Below, in pieces: positions 24,647 through 36,583 of a DNA stretch of 64,000 nucleotides. The stretch spans positions 11,171,167-11,235,166 of the forward strand of contig NW_017189517.1 in assembly GCF_001704415.2 (NCBI RefSeq). The letters run 5' to 3'. The position numbers were made by a program, and so were the translations under genes. The stretch is from Capra hircus. Lineage: Eukaryota > Chordata > Mammalia > Artiodactyla > Bovidae. The notes beneath the pieces are model-generated. The model was given only the letters and a program-made list of their open reading frames with translations. It did no database searches and was not told the origin of the DNA. Within the stretch, counting starts at the first letter, position 1. Every line of letters begins with the position of its first letter.

Positions 24647-24856
24647 TTATTTTTGGTAGCAATAATTAATAATTATGTGTGTCATTTAAACTGTTTGAAA
24701 GTTGTTGTTAACTCTTAGCAATGGGTGGTCTTTCACAGTCATACCTTACATTTATGTTGGTAAAGCCTTGTTTTTATATATCTTATGTGCAAACAATTCA
24801 GCCACTCATAAAGTGTCAGCAGGTTCTGAGTTCCACAGATCTGCTTGGTTCCAACA
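24647..24856 (+). repeat. Direct duplication, copy 2
   Basis: This is the second copy of the block at 22717-22923, offset by about 1.93 kb. Similarity stops sharply after TTCCAACA; copy 1 continues into CCCCCATA and copy 2 into TGGAGGTC. The sharp shared end suggests either a repeat-element boundary or a duplication breakpoint. Confidence 0.85.
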
Positions 24857-25027
24857 TGGAGGTCCCTCTGGCTCTCCTGCTTTGGAGAGAAAGAAAGCTC
24901 TAACTGTGTGTAGCTTTGGAGCTCTGGTCTCGATTCCATTTTATACTGGGCCCTGCTGACGAGTCTTTGAAACATGTGGTTCCAGGCAAATACTAGGAAT
25001 ACTTATGTAATTGGGCTGGTCTTTTCC

Positions 25028-25152
25028 TTTTTTCTTTGTTTATTTTTAATTGGAGGATAATTGCTTCACAATATTGTGTTGGCTTCTGCCATATAACAAC
25101 ATGAATCAGCCACAAACATACGTATTTCCCTTCCCTCCTGAACCTCCCTCCC
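25028..25152 (-). repeat. Ruminant L1 3'-end fragment (older subfamily)
   Basis: The reverse complement ends with the L1 tail CACAATATTGTGAAGCAATT followed by an A-rich end, preceded by 'tgattcatgttgttatatgg'. It is a variant of the tail seen at 21.6 kb and 49.5 kb. Confidence 0.75.
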
Positions 25153-25365
25153 AAGTGTCTATGGAGATGGGAGTTTTTTTGATTGGTGGCGGGAGGAAGG
25201 GTCGTATACTTTGCTGTTTCTCTAGCAAAATGGTTTCTTTAATTTCTCTGTTGCTGAGGTTACCATTTTCATTCAACATAAGCTTGAAACTCCTTGTTCT
25301 TCAGTAGCTTTTTTGAATCTACTTTGTTTGATGGACTAGTTTGAAAGGGCACAAGAGCATGGAGA

Positions 25366-25570
25366 CTACAATTCACTGAGTGCCTACTGGATGTCACTTG
25401 TTTTATGTTTAATCTCTCATGCAATCTACACAGCAAAGTTAAAAGGTAGGTGATGTCATCTCCATTTTACAGATGAAGAAACTGAGGCCCGGAAAAGTTT
25501 CCTTTCCCCAAGGTTGTTTAAGTAGTGGAGCCAGGATTTACATCCAGATTAGTCTCAGTCCATAGCTCAT
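25366..25570 (-). repeat. MIR SINE
   Basis: The reversed MIR core CCATTTTACAGATGAAGAAA plus CTGAGGCCC is flanked on both sides by MIR-like sequence ('gagtgcctactggatgtcac' left, 'agtggagccaggatttacat' right). It is one of the more complete MIR copies here. Confidence 0.85.
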
Positions 25571-25689
25571 GCTCTTTCTAGTATTCACACTGTATTATGA
25601 GAGGAAAGAATATGGTCTGGATGGATATAAAGTTTTTGTCCTAAATTCCCACCCTCCTTTGACTTTTGTGATACTGTACACTCTGGCTT

Positions 25690-26480
25690 TCCTTCCTAAT
25701 TGTAAAACTGATTCTGTCTTTGCTTGTTTATGCTCTTCCTCCCACCCTTCATTAGACATAAGTGTTCCAGTCGGGTTTGTCCTTTGCCCTTTCTGTTCTC
25801 TTTGTTCATTCCCACAACCATTCCCATGACTTCATTATCTTCACTGCTTGAATGACTCCCCCATCTCTTTCCAACCTGACCTCTTCCTTGCTGTCCAGTT
25901 CAGTATTTCCCAGTTGCCTGTTGGATATCCCCATCCAGAAGTCCTGCCAGTGCTTCACTTTCAACACAGTAAAAAATTAGTCCATCATTTTCTTTTTCTA
26001 TCTGCACAAACCTGCCTCTCTCCAACATTCTTATTTCTGGTGATAGCATCTCTGCATGGTACCGAACTTGAAACCTTGAAATCACCTTTGACCTCTCTTT
26101 TTATACATCTCACATCCAAATCAGATGGCTGAGTCCTGCAAGTCTGCCTCCATCTTGCCTCTCACTCTTATCCTGTTGACATGTGTGCTCTCTATTTAAG
26201 CATAACAGGCTGCTAACTCATTACTGAGAGGATCCTGTAGTTGTCTGCCTTCAAGCCTTTACTTATAGACCACCTGACTATCTTCCTCTCTTTGGTGCCT
26301 GTGGCCATCTTACCCATTTTTCAAGGTGTCAGTGAAATGTCATGTTCTTCATGAATCACTTTATGATTCCCCAAGACTAAATGTGATTGTCCCTTTGAAC
26401 CCTGTGATCATTGAACTTCTATGGCCTTGGTTCTTCTTTGCTCTTGTAATTATTTATATACTTGTTTCTTATTAGATCCT
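25690..26480 (+). repeat. L2 LINE relic
   Basis: Forward L2-like text includes 'caaggtgtcagtgaaatgtc' and 'gattccccaagac', which correspond to the L2 3' coding end. Divergence is high and edges are uncertain. Confidence 0.55.
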
Positions 26481-26759
26481 TGCTCATTAAAGTGTGGCCC
26501 TTGGACCAGCAGCACCAGCAGCATCTGGGAGCTTGTAAGAAAATGTAGAATCTGGGTTTCAAAACAGAAAGAAAAAAGCAGAATCTCAGGTGCTACCCCA
26601 GACCTACTGAATCCAAATTTCTATTTTTTTAAACAGGATTCCCCCAGGTTACTTATATGCATATATAAACTCCTTGAGGGTAAGAACATTGGAGCACTTA
26701 AGAGAGGGTCTTGCATATAATAGATCATTGTTCTTTTGACTTCTCAAGTTTGTGCTCTG

Positions 26760-26900
26760 CTTCAGCTGTTTATTCACTGATGCATGGGGTGTGGGTGGAA
26801 AGGAGGGTGGGAGGAGGGGGAAGGAGAGAGAGATTCGGAGAGCGTGGGAGGAGAGGGAGAGGATGTAGGGGTGTAAGAAAGTGAGAAGGGGTAGGCTAGA
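26760..26900 (+). repeat. Purine-rich (GGA/GA) tract
   Basis: About 140 bases are nearly all purine on the + strand, with repeated GGAGG and GAGAGA units and several GGG runs. Such tracts can form triplex or quadruplex structures; no function is shown. Confidence 0.8.
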
Positions 26901-27039
26901 GAGAGCCTAACGGATCTTTGCTCATTTGCTAATAACTACGACTAGTTTGGAAAATAGTCTTTGCTCCCCTATAGTCTAGGCCTTGGCTTAATTTAACATG
27001 GCCAGAGGCAGTATCTCTTGTGATTATTTTGCTCTTACT

Positions 27040-27392
27040 CTAGGGAACTAGGAACTTCCCTGTAGTTCATAAGAATCTGCTTGCAATGCAGGAGACCCGG
27101 GTTCGACCCCTGGGTCGGGAAGATCCTCTGGAGAAGGGAATGGCAACCCACACCAGTCTTCTTGCCTGGAGAATCTAGAGCTTCCCAGGTGGCGTGATGG
27201 TAAAGAATCCGCCTGCCAATGCAGGAGACACAGGTTCCATCGCTGGGTCAGGAAAATGCCCTGGAGGAGGAAATAGCAACCCACTCCAGTACTCTTGCCT
27301 GGGAAATCCCCAGGACAGAGGAGCCTGGTGGGCTGCAGTCCATGGGGGGGCGTTGCAGAGTCAGACGACTGAGCATGCGCATGCCCTAGGGA
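27040..27392 (+). repeat. Two tandem Bov-tA units in one insertion
   Basis: A shortened Bov-tA (about 27047-27178) abuts a second, more complete Bov-tA (27179-27385). Both are forward, each starting with the tRNA-like head ('gcaatgcaggagacccgggt' and 'ccaatgcaggagacacaggt'). A short repeat CTAGGGA occurs at 27040-27046 and 27386-27392, outside both units, as if the pair inserted together. At 7 bp this duplication is only suggestive. Confidence 0.8.
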
Positions 27393-30300
27393 GGTAATGG
27401 CCCCCATGTTCTCTTTTGCTGCATTCTGCGGTGTGTCTTCTCTGACCATCTCCAGGAGTCAGAGTGGAGCCTGTGAGGAGTTTCAGAGAGCCACAGGGGA
27501 ACTGTGCTCAGTGTTTCAAATAGTCCCTTCTGTTTTCAGAAACAGATTTTCTGCTTTGTTTTCAAACTTCAAAGTCTATTTCTGAAATAAGGTTTATTTT
27601 CCCCCACGGAATTCTGAAGGTTTTATACAAGTGTTAATTTCTAAAACCCAAGTCATTTCTTGCCTTTGAAACTTCAGTGCTGTGGGTCAATTTAATAACG
27701 TCGCCTGAAGGTTCTTTTGGCCTTCAAAAGCTGTCAGATTGCCGTTTTGTTCTTTGAGAGAGTGAGGTTGCCTCATTCACAATGCCTGAAGGTGATGTTG
27801 GAATCAACATTTATTGTTATTCAGAGTCTTCCCCACCCCTCAACAATATTCAGTTTTATTTTCAAGTGAGGTCTTGGTGGCCGCATGATGTTTTACCAAC
27901 TCACAAATTCCCCCAAGCTCGGGAGCATTCCATAGAGGAGTGATAAGTAGCCCAAGTTCCTCTGACACCCACAGTAAGGGCAAGAGGGAGTCCTGTGTGT
28001 GCTTGTCTTCCTTTTTCACCTTCCTCTTTCCCACCCGCACGCTCTTTCAAGTGGTGATAGTTTAGAACAGAAGGTGTTTTATGGTTTGCTATATTTATTG
28101 AATGGTTTTGTGTTTCTTGTTCTCTTAAAAAGATAAGTGGAATGCTTTGTATTTTCCTCACTATATTTAAAGTGGCGTTTCCTTTTCCTATTGCTTCTGA
28201 TTTCCTTTTTCTTCTTCTTTCCCCCTGTCTTCCTCCGCCTCCTCCACATCCGCTTGCCCTCAGTGAATCTGGAGAGAAAACAGGCTTCGCATTTCTGCCC
28301 ACATGTTGGGTTGGGGCACCTGGTTACTTCTCTTGGGCTATTGTGAAATTCACTTCCTTAGTTTGGAAATGAAGAGGTCTAAAATGTGCACTGATGAATT
28401 TACACTCCACTTTCTAAGAACTCTGAGTAGTTAAGAGGCTTCTTGTACAGATAGAACAAGGCTAAATATATCTGACTTGAATACCTCTGATCGTTGCAAT
28501 ATAGTTTACATTCACTCTTACTTTGTCATAATTCTCAATGAATGCAAATTGCATCTCTGTTCTTACACAGAATGCCTTTCCTTTTTCTCGGGTTAAGGGA
28601 GCCATGGGGTAGAACTGCCACCTACCTTGTAGGCTAACCAAACTGTAGTCTGCTTTTCCATGATGAAGGGATCACATTTCAGGACATTGTTTCATTTGTA
28701 GGATTTTAGTGGCCTAGTTTCAAATTTGACTGCAGGTTACAGAGTGTATTCCAATTGGAGTATTCTGTGGTATTTTTTTTCTGTGTGTTTACACTTTGGG
28801 GATCTTGGGTTTGTCCTATATCTATTATCTCTTCCAAGCCTGGCCAAGGTTGTTAGGTTATGCAGTTATGTATAAATATTTAACAAGATAAGTTAGACAA
28901 AATGTGCTTAAAGATACTTTCGCCCTCCCCCCAACCTCCTCACCACACCAGGCCCCAGCTCAGTTTTTGTGTGGACTCACAGATGGTTGCTTTATCTCAC
29001 ATGTTTAGATTTGGAAGACATTCCTTTGCACTTTGCTTGATGGACACAGTGAAATGGAAGCTTTTCACTCAGTCTTGACTACCAAAATGGTAGCACCGAG
29101 TAACAGATAACATTAGGCTCCTCTTCCTATTTTTTTTTTCCTGACCAGTTACCCAAACTCCCCTAAGCCAGAAGAGTTTTAAGCATGAGATTGTATGTTT
29201 TTTAAGAAAATATTTTGGATAAAGACTAATGCTCTCAAGTCCGGAATAACAATTAGTACCATTCATTAATCAGGGGCATGTTTTGACTTTGAGTCCTGGC
29301 AAGGAAATATAAACTGTGAAAGTCACACATATATATGAACCTCAGGCAAATTTATGACTTGTCAACCTTTTAAGGTTAAATTCTTAACCCCAAATCGGGG
29401 CTGGCTTTATATGTGGAGTTTGACACATTCCTCTGGGCCACTGAACACCCCCCTCCCTGAGCCCTTTGCTTAACAGCAGCTAATGGCCTAATGAGCAAGA
29501 AGGATTTCTGCCTCTTATCAGCTGCCTAAACAGCAACAGGAAGGCTGATATACAGAGCACAGGTCAAAACCTGAGTTCTTGAACCAAAAAAACCACAGGG
29601 TCAGTTAAAAACTCTGGATATATGGCATCGTTATAGTCATCAATACCTGTCAGTAAAGGAGCTGGACACTTGAGTTCAAACAAATAGTTAATAGTTGTCA
29701 AAAGCATGAACAGTCTAATTAATTTTGCTAGTAGTCCTTTCCTTCTTTGTTTAGTTCTTCTATAAATAGCCTTCATATAGTCTTTAATGAGCTTTTAGTT
29801 TGTGCCTGGAAGTTGTTATGGTCATGCGGCAGGAGTGTTTGATTGTCAGATGGTGATGATGATGGAGGCAAGGGTATTTATATTTTGGCCCCGATTTTGG
29901 AAGGGGCTGCCAGATAAAGGTAAATAGATCTTTACTACTACTTTTCTTCCTTTTTGAAATGGAGTTTTTGAATAAATACACACTCAACTTGCCACAGAGT
30001 CAGAGAAACCTTTGTGATTCTTCACATTGTACTCAGACCTTTTTAAGGAGAAAAGAGTCATGGCTTGTTTCTTAGATCCACTTGGAATCCAGGCTCAGAC
30101 TCGCATAGGATAAATATTTTAGGGGATTCAGTGCCCATCATAGTGAAAGCCCCTTGACTTTCATCTTCCGCATTTGCATTTTTTCAGAGACAATAATGAA
30201 AACATTTTTTTTTTCAGATTCCGTTCCGTTATTGAAAATCCTATTTACATAAACAGGCATTGTTGTGGCTTAGGGAAGAATGTGGGGTCCCATTCTTTAG

Positions 30301-31019
30301 CTCCTTGTATATCTTTGCTAAGGCTTGTCTAAATAGAAGTAATGACGCTTTAGTCTAAGCAGCTTTTCTCATTTAGGTAAGCAGGGTGGTTTGAAATTTC
30401 AGTTTACTAGATAATTGAGTTTCTTCTTAATTATTTCAGGCATGCAGGTTGCTCTCTTGATAGCAAAGACCTTAAAAATCTAGTAATCTCCTCCGGCATC
30501 CGTTGGGTAATAAAATCCTGTGCATTTTCAGGGGTTAATTTTCATGACAATTGTGTATCCCCTCCCCACCCACAACCCAACCCTCACCCCTGAAGAAATT
30601 CTGCTATTAGGGCTTTGATCTCCTCACATTTGCAAAAAACACACTTAAAAATATATATAAGGATGATGCTGGAATAACTGGATCTAGAGGAAATTTAAAT
30701 ATATTCAGATTCATGCTCATTACACAACTTTCATTTAGCGTTTATAATAGCCTTGTCATATTCTTCAGAAAATCATCTGCCTGACTTTGCCAGACTTGGT
30801 TTTCTGCCCTGAATGAAAAACTGAAGATCAGCAAAACTGGAGCCTAACTATCCCCTATTCTATCCTATTTCTCGAAAAAAAGAAAAGAAAGGAAAAAAAA
30901 TGAAAGAAAAAGAAAAATTCTCACAGGTCATCTAGTGCATAGTGAGGTGAGGAAAAACCTTAAAAAAAAACAACTCTGGCAGCCTTCACATCTGCTATTC
31001 ATTCCCACTGGTGTGACTT
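27393..31019. other. Intronic DNA without recognisable insertions
   Basis: About 3.6 kb has no SINE or LINE I can name. It includes a pyrimidine-rich run near 28190-28250 and a T run near 29131. The 29430-29550 segment is non-repetitive with TAATGG/TAATGA and CAGCTG motifs. No exon was supported. Confidence 0.5.
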
Positions 31020-31260
31020 CAATTCAGCAAGTTTTTATTGAACACCTGTGCTGGGGGCGGTGCTAATAATCATTAACATTTATTGAGCCAGGCGCTGTGC
31101 TAAGCCCTTTATGGGCAACATCCCATTTAATCTTTACAATAGAACTACCAGGTGGGTATGATTTCTCCCATTTTACAGATAAGGAAAATGGAGGCTTACA
31201 GAGGTTTAGTGACTTGTAACAAGTTTGAATAACCACGAAATGAATTAAATCTACTTAGGC
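31020..31260 (-). repeat. MIR SINE
   Basis: The landmarks 'ccaggcgctgtgctaagccc', CCATTTTACAGATAAGGAAA and 'ttagtgacttgtaac' follow the reverse MIR order. Confidence 0.85.
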
Positions 31261-33100
31261 TGGTTTCAGAGCCATGTTCCTAATCAGTACTCTTGTGATG
31301 GGCTCAGCATTTCTGGGGATTATTTTTGAAACCAGTTTTGAGACTCCAGTATATGTCAGATACTAGGGGTTTGAAGTAAAACAACAACAACAGCAACAGC
31401 TCTACTCTCTGTTCTTGATAGGGGAGGCAGACATGGAGACAGATGAGGACCAGGCTTGGAGGGGTCTCTGTATCTGTTGAGGGTAAGGAGGAGGGCATGG
31501 GAAGAGCGAAGGCTTGAGTCTGTGGGAATGCTTGATTTTCCTGTTCAGTGAAGGTTATCATCTCTGGGTTGATCTGCCTCAGTGATTGCATCAAATGGTT
31601 TCCATCACTGCCCTAGTTGTCTGTAGCATCAGCTACCTTGAACCCCTGTACTCTTTAGATATACATGCAGGGTCAGCATGCTTTGGGGAGAATTGGCCCC
31701 ATAGTTCCCATATTGTTTCTACTTTATTTCAGTTCTTTCTTTTAAAAAAGTAAAAATTAAATGAGGCAGATATTTCCAAATCAAATTACTGTGGTCTCAA
31801 GAGCTGGTGGCTTTCTGAAGGCAGGTCATATAAGACTAGCAGCTCGCAGGGAGGTCCTAGATCCAGGCTTAGTCTTTCAGCTTGATCTGGAGCCCTCCTG
31901 GCACTGCCTCTTGGAGCCCTCACTGGGCTCTGGAGAGCTCTGTATCTGAATCATCCTTAGCCAGGCAGGAGAATGAAGTTACTATTAGCAATTTTTGAGT
32001 TTTTCAGTGAAATCCTGGGATGAGAAGGCAAATCCCCAAATCACCTATTTGGGTAATTTATTTTTGTTTTTAGTAGCTCCCGAAGAAAGCAAGGAGGAAA
32101 AAAGTCACTACTGAGCATCATGGAACCATCTTTTAGGTGTTGCAGTAATAACTTAAAAAATGTTTCAATTTTTGGAAACATTTGGTTCAGGGCAAAGTGA
32201 ATTCACCAACGTGTGTGTGTGTTTGAAATAATATTCTTTAGTTTCCAATCTCAGCTTATCCCAAACTTAAGTCTCCAAGTTTCTTATAGCTGATTTGCTT
32301 GCCAACTCCTCTCCCATGCACTTTCACCTTCATTAAATCTCTTCCACAGAAGGGGTTGCCACCAAGTCTAGACTTCAGTAACACACAAGAGGAGGGCCAA
32401 TTAGTGAAGATTTTGATTCATATTACATGAGAGTCGGGGGAGGAGGAGGACGAGGAGGAGGAGGAAAATCTGTCCTTCCCAGTCCTTCAGATACTAAAGT
32501 TCTAACACAACAGTATGCTGAAGATGTATAAAATTACTGGAGCATTTACACAGCTATTCCCCAAGATGGCATAAATGCCACAGCACTAGAGCATGTCAGT
32601 GTAGACACTCAGATCAGCTGAAGGATAGGAAAAAAGGAAAAGATCAATAACGTTGCTTCTCACTAAGGGATCAAGAGTGAGGGTTTGATTTTCTTTTGGT
32701 TGGATTTTACTCAGGTGCAATGTGTCTGTTGTACTAACAAGGCAACCGGCTCCCTTTTCCGCAGGTTCCTATCATAGGGAAAGGGGAAAGAAAAAATAGA
32801 GGGCACAGATTATTTACAGTGGCTGAGAAAGTAATTACAAGGCGCAATGGCTTGAAACTGAAATTTAGGTTAGCCATTAGAGCTGGGAGAAGCATCTTAA
32901 CAGTAAGGGCAATTGGGCATCGGAAAGATTTGCTTGGTAGCTGGTTAAACAGCATCTCCAGAAGTGCTGGAAGACTAGGGCACCTATAATGTGAAGAAAG
33001 ACGATGGGATATGCCAGCTCTCTTTGTGGTTGTTCGGTTGCTAATAGCTTAAAAGTCTTTTTTCATGTATATGATATACATCTAATATATCAGACTTAAG
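31261..33100. other. Intronic DNA, nothing recognised
   Basis: Only simple features are seen: a CAACAA/CAG run near 31380-31400, a GGA tract at 32437-32466 and a GTGTGT run near 32210-32222. Confidence 0.5.
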
Positions 33101-33102
33101 AA

Positions 33103-33309
33103 AACAAACAGGGATTTCCCTGAAAGTCCAGTGGCTAAGACTCTGCACTCCCCATACAGGGTGCCCAGGTTCAATCCCTGGTCAGGTAGCTACATCTGAC
33201 ACTCACCAACTAAAGAGCCCACACGCCGCAATGAAGATTGAGGATGTTGAGTGGTATAACGAAGATCTGGTACAGCCAAATAAATAAATACTTTAAAAGA
33301 TAACAAACA
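33103..33309 (+). repeat. CHR-type SINE with short TSD
   Basis: A forward tRNA-derived SINE (33111-33301) has the head 'gggatttccctgaaagtcca', the B-box-like GGTTCAATCCCTGG and an (AAAT)n tail near 33280. AACAAACA repeats at 33103-33110 and 33302-33309. The body matches CHR-family SINEs rather than Bov-tA. Confidence 0.8.
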
Positions 33310-33745
33310 CATTTGAGCACTGAGAATGAGGCATTTGGATTAGTCTGAGCACCTTTCTAACAACTTTTCTGTAATACAAGCCAAGGACTAAGGCAATATT
33401 ATTATTTTTTGCTTCTGCGAGACGTCTGTTTTATGGCTTGGGACTAATGCTGTTAAAGTGATATTTGGGTTTTGTCAGTAGGACTTTCTCAAGGCTGAAC
33501 ATAGATAAAATTTGTTTTTTGTCCCTTTTGATCTTTTTTAAAACTTTCACTTTGACTGTCCAGGTGTTCTGGGTTAACTCCCACTCTCTCTTTCCTGTGC
33601 TGAAGGAAGCTCCCACATAAACTCTTTAGGTTTGAAGTAAGAGAATTAATTACTCAAGAAATGTTGCACTTTAAGACAACACCTGATGAAACTGCTTAAT
33701 CAAAGTAGTAACTCATTCATGATGAAACATTGAGACATTACTAGC
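33310..33745. other. Intronic DNA, nothing recognised
   Basis: No gene or repeat was recognised in this stretch between two SINEs. Confidence 0.4.
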
Positions 33746-33982
33746 CAGATACTTGGGGAGTTCCCAGGTGGCTCAGTGGGTAAAGAAACCGCCTGCAATG
33801 AAGGAGATGCAGGTTTGATCCCTGGGTTGGGAAGATCTGCTGGAGAAGGAAATGGCAACCATCTCCAGTATTCTTGCCTGGGAAATCCCATGGACAGAGG
33901 AGCCTGGTGGGCTACGGTTCAGGGGGTTACAAAAAGTCAGACATGACTGAGCAACTGACCACACACACATAGGCAGATACTT
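33746..33982 (+). repeat. Bov-tA SINE with 9-bp TSD
   Basis: A complete forward Bov-tA (33755-33973) runs from the head 'gagttcccaggtggctcagt' to the tail 'tgactgagcaactgaccac' plus a short ACAC tail. CAGATACTT occurs at 33746-33754 and 33974-33982. Confidence 0.9.
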
Positions 33983-33999
33983 ATAGGTGGTAGAGAGGA

Positions 34000-34442
34000 G
34001 AGTGTACTAGTTTCTTTGGGCTGTCATAATAAATTACCTCAAATTTTGTGGCTTAAAATAAATGAGTTTATTATCTCATAGTTCTGGAGGCCAGAAGTAC
34101 AAAATCAAAGTATCAGCTGAATCCCCTCCATAGGCTGTAAGAGAATCCTCCCTGGCCTCTTCCAGCTTCTGTTGGCTCCAAGCCTTCCTTGGCCTGTGGC
34201 TGTATCAGTCCAGTCCCTGCCTCTGTCTTCACATGGCCTTCTGTTCTTCCTGTATCTCCTCTGTGTGTGTGTTGTTCATAAGGACATGTCACTGGATTTA
34301 GGGCCCACCTAGATATCCAGGATGACCTCATCTCGATATCTTTAATCACATCTTCAAGACCCTTTTTTCCAAATAAGATCACATTCACTGGTTCTAAGGG
34401 TTAGGAGGTAGACATCATCTTTTTAGGGGTACCAGTCAATGT
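34000..34442 (+). repeat. Old mammalian interspersed repeat, family not named
   Basis: A familiar mammal-wide repeat sequence is visible: 'gggctgtcataataaattac', 'tctcatagttctggaggcca', 'gtcttcacatggccttctgt', 'cataaggacatgtcac' and 'ccaaataagatcacattcac'. I recognise the consensus as a common repeat but cannot assign the family name with confidence; orientation is therefore arbitrary. Confidence 0.7.
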
Positions 34443-34973
34443 CCTATAGAAGAGAACTTTCAGGGCCTCTTGAATCATACCAATTTACCAGAGCTTTCTA
34501 CTCTAAGGGTAGCTTGTTCTAGGGAGGCTTAAATTTGGTTGTAACATTTCAGTGTGTTTCCTGAAGGGGATGTGGGTGGCAACTGCTGTTAACCCACTTT
34601 CTAAATGGGAGTGAAATGGCTTACCTAGTCATGCTGGATCAGAAGAAGAGTTCTGAAACAGAGTAGGCTACCATTTTATTATTCAGCATGGACTTGGTGT
34701 CTTAACTCTTGGCCTTATTGGGTTGGGTTTTTTTCTTATAAAAATATATCTTTTTCTAAACACTTTAGCTATAAGAAGGCAATCATTGCTTATTAACCAC
34801 TTGAAAAACCTTTCAGATCCTTTTCAGGCGATCTGTAGGGTCAAGGTGGTTGGTGTGTTTTCAATCTAGTTTTTGTGGTTTGCAGAAACATCAGGTACAG
34901 GGATTTTACAAACCAGAGACATCTGTGAAGCCAAAGATTGCTTTTTTTAGGGTTAGGTATACTGAGTCTTGGG
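34443..34973. other. Intronic DNA, nothing recognised
   Basis: No gene or repeat family was recognised. Confidence 0.4.
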
Positions 34974-35187
34974 CTTCCCTGGTGGCTCAGTGGTAAAGAA
35001 TCTGCCTGCAATGCAGGAGCTTCAGGAGACACAGGTTCGATCCCTGGGTCGGGAAGATCCCCCGGAGAAGGGAATGGCAACCCACTCCAGTATTCTTGTC
35101 TGGAGAGTTCCATGGACAGAGGAGCCTGGCGGGATACAGTCCATGGAGTTGCAAAGAGCTGGACATGACTGAGTGACTAAACAACAA
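34974..35187 (+). repeat. Bov-tA SINE
   Basis: A complete forward Bov-tA has the head 'ggcttccctggtggctcagt', the B box 'ggttcgatccctgggtcggg' and the tail 'gactgagtgactaaacaaca'. It closely resembles the consensus, so it is likely a young copy. No clear target-site duplication was found. Confidence 0.9.
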
Positions 35188-36249
35188 TTCTTAATCTAGA
35201 ATGGGCTCAGTGATTATTGATTAACCGATAGTTGGGAACTTAGACTCTCAGACCGGAAATTATCTATGCAGTCATCTAGTGAGGCCCAGATTTGAAAAGG
35301 TTTTTGGTTGAGTTGTCCTTGGTAGCAGAGCAGATAATAACACTTTAGTCTTGATACAGAGGATTCTTTCTTTTCCCCGCCCCAGTATGATTTCATACAC
35401 AGGGGGAATGGCCTAGCACTTAGATTGGCCCTAGGTTGTTGAAATTCTCAGCTATGCTTCAGGTCTACATGTTTGAAGACTGTATCTGAAAAATAAAAAT
35501 TATACATTTCCTAAAATACGAGATTTCTGCTACTTATCTGAGTAGAATAGCAATTAGTGAAAGAGTGACTTGGGAAGACAGGAAAATTGCCTTGGTTTAG
35601 TTCTTCTGGCAGATTTCTGAAAGATTCTTTATCCCAATTGGTATATCCTCCAACCCTATTTTGTTTTTATTTGGGGTTTCCCCTGTCGAAGTAATATATG
35701 TGAGTGGGAGGAGGGTGGAAGAAGAGAAGAGGGGGAAAGAGGAGGAGGAGAGAGAGATCTCCATTTTGGGCTCTGAGCACTCTTCATTTTCCCTAGAATA
35801 CTGTTCTACAAGTTGCTCTAGTAGCATCAATTGGTCTGACCTAGTTCCTTTAAAATTGAACTCTCTTGAAGTTCTGGCATTGGTTTCAAGTCAAAGGGGA
35901 GGGCATGAAGCCCAAACCTCAGTGAGCCCCTTGAGATACAAAGATGAGTCAGTTAAGGGTCTTTGCATCAAGGAACTTAAATCTAGCAAAGATAAGGCAT
36001 GCAAATATAACCATGATGCAAGCTACACAGTGTGAGAAGAGTCTGTGTAAAGGATGTGAAGTGCTGTGGGAATTCAAAGGGTAGACAGCTTGTGCAGGAT
36101 GGAGGACATCTCTGCTTCCACGAACACTCTTTCCTGTGAGAATCCAATCCAAAGATAACTCAGAGTCAGTGATACCTCAGTAAAGCTGGAAAAAGTATTT
36201 AAAAGGACAATAAAACAAAAAGTAGCCAAAGATAACTAGGGATCATCTT
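35188..36249. other. Intronic DNA with a purine-rich tract
   Basis: A GGA/GAA-rich tract lies at about 35704-35757. No gene or named repeat was recognised. Confidence 0.45.
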
Positions 36250-36400
36250 GTGGCAGGGCTCATATCACTCCTCCTCATCTGGCCCCAGCCACTTTTCACC
36301 AGCTTACTTTTGCCTCTAGCCTTACCAGTCTCCTTGGCAATGCCTCAATATGCCACCCCTTTCATACCCCTGTGCACTTGCTCTGTTTTAAGAAGGAGAA
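36250..36400 (+). repeat. L2 fragment (probable)
   Basis: 'cctcatctggccccagccac' and 'ttttgcctctagccttacca' resemble the L2 3' region in forward orientation. It may be the same element as the L2 end at 36860-36985, split by the Bov-tA insertion between them. Confidence 0.5.
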
Positions 36401-36583
36401 GGATGCAGATATATATGTTAACAACATCTCTATAGGGCTTAGATGGAAGAGCGTGTAGAGGCAGGAAGCCCAGTTTGGAGGCTGTAATAGTTTTCCAAGA
36501 GAAAAGAGGTGAGGTGATAAGGCAGAGATGGAAGAAAGGGGAATGATGAGGGATATTTAAAAAAGCAGAATCAATAGGAGCAG

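Noticed and set aside
27048..27449. 133-codon frame as a protein gene
   Set aside because: It is the antisense of two Bov-tA SINEs. The same peptide patterns recur at every Bov-tA copy in the window.
34974..35187. Functional tRNA-Glu gene suggested by A/B-box-like sequence in Bov-tA copies
   Set aside because: The tRNA-like head is the SINE promoter. It lacks a complete cloverleaf and sits at the head of a repeat.
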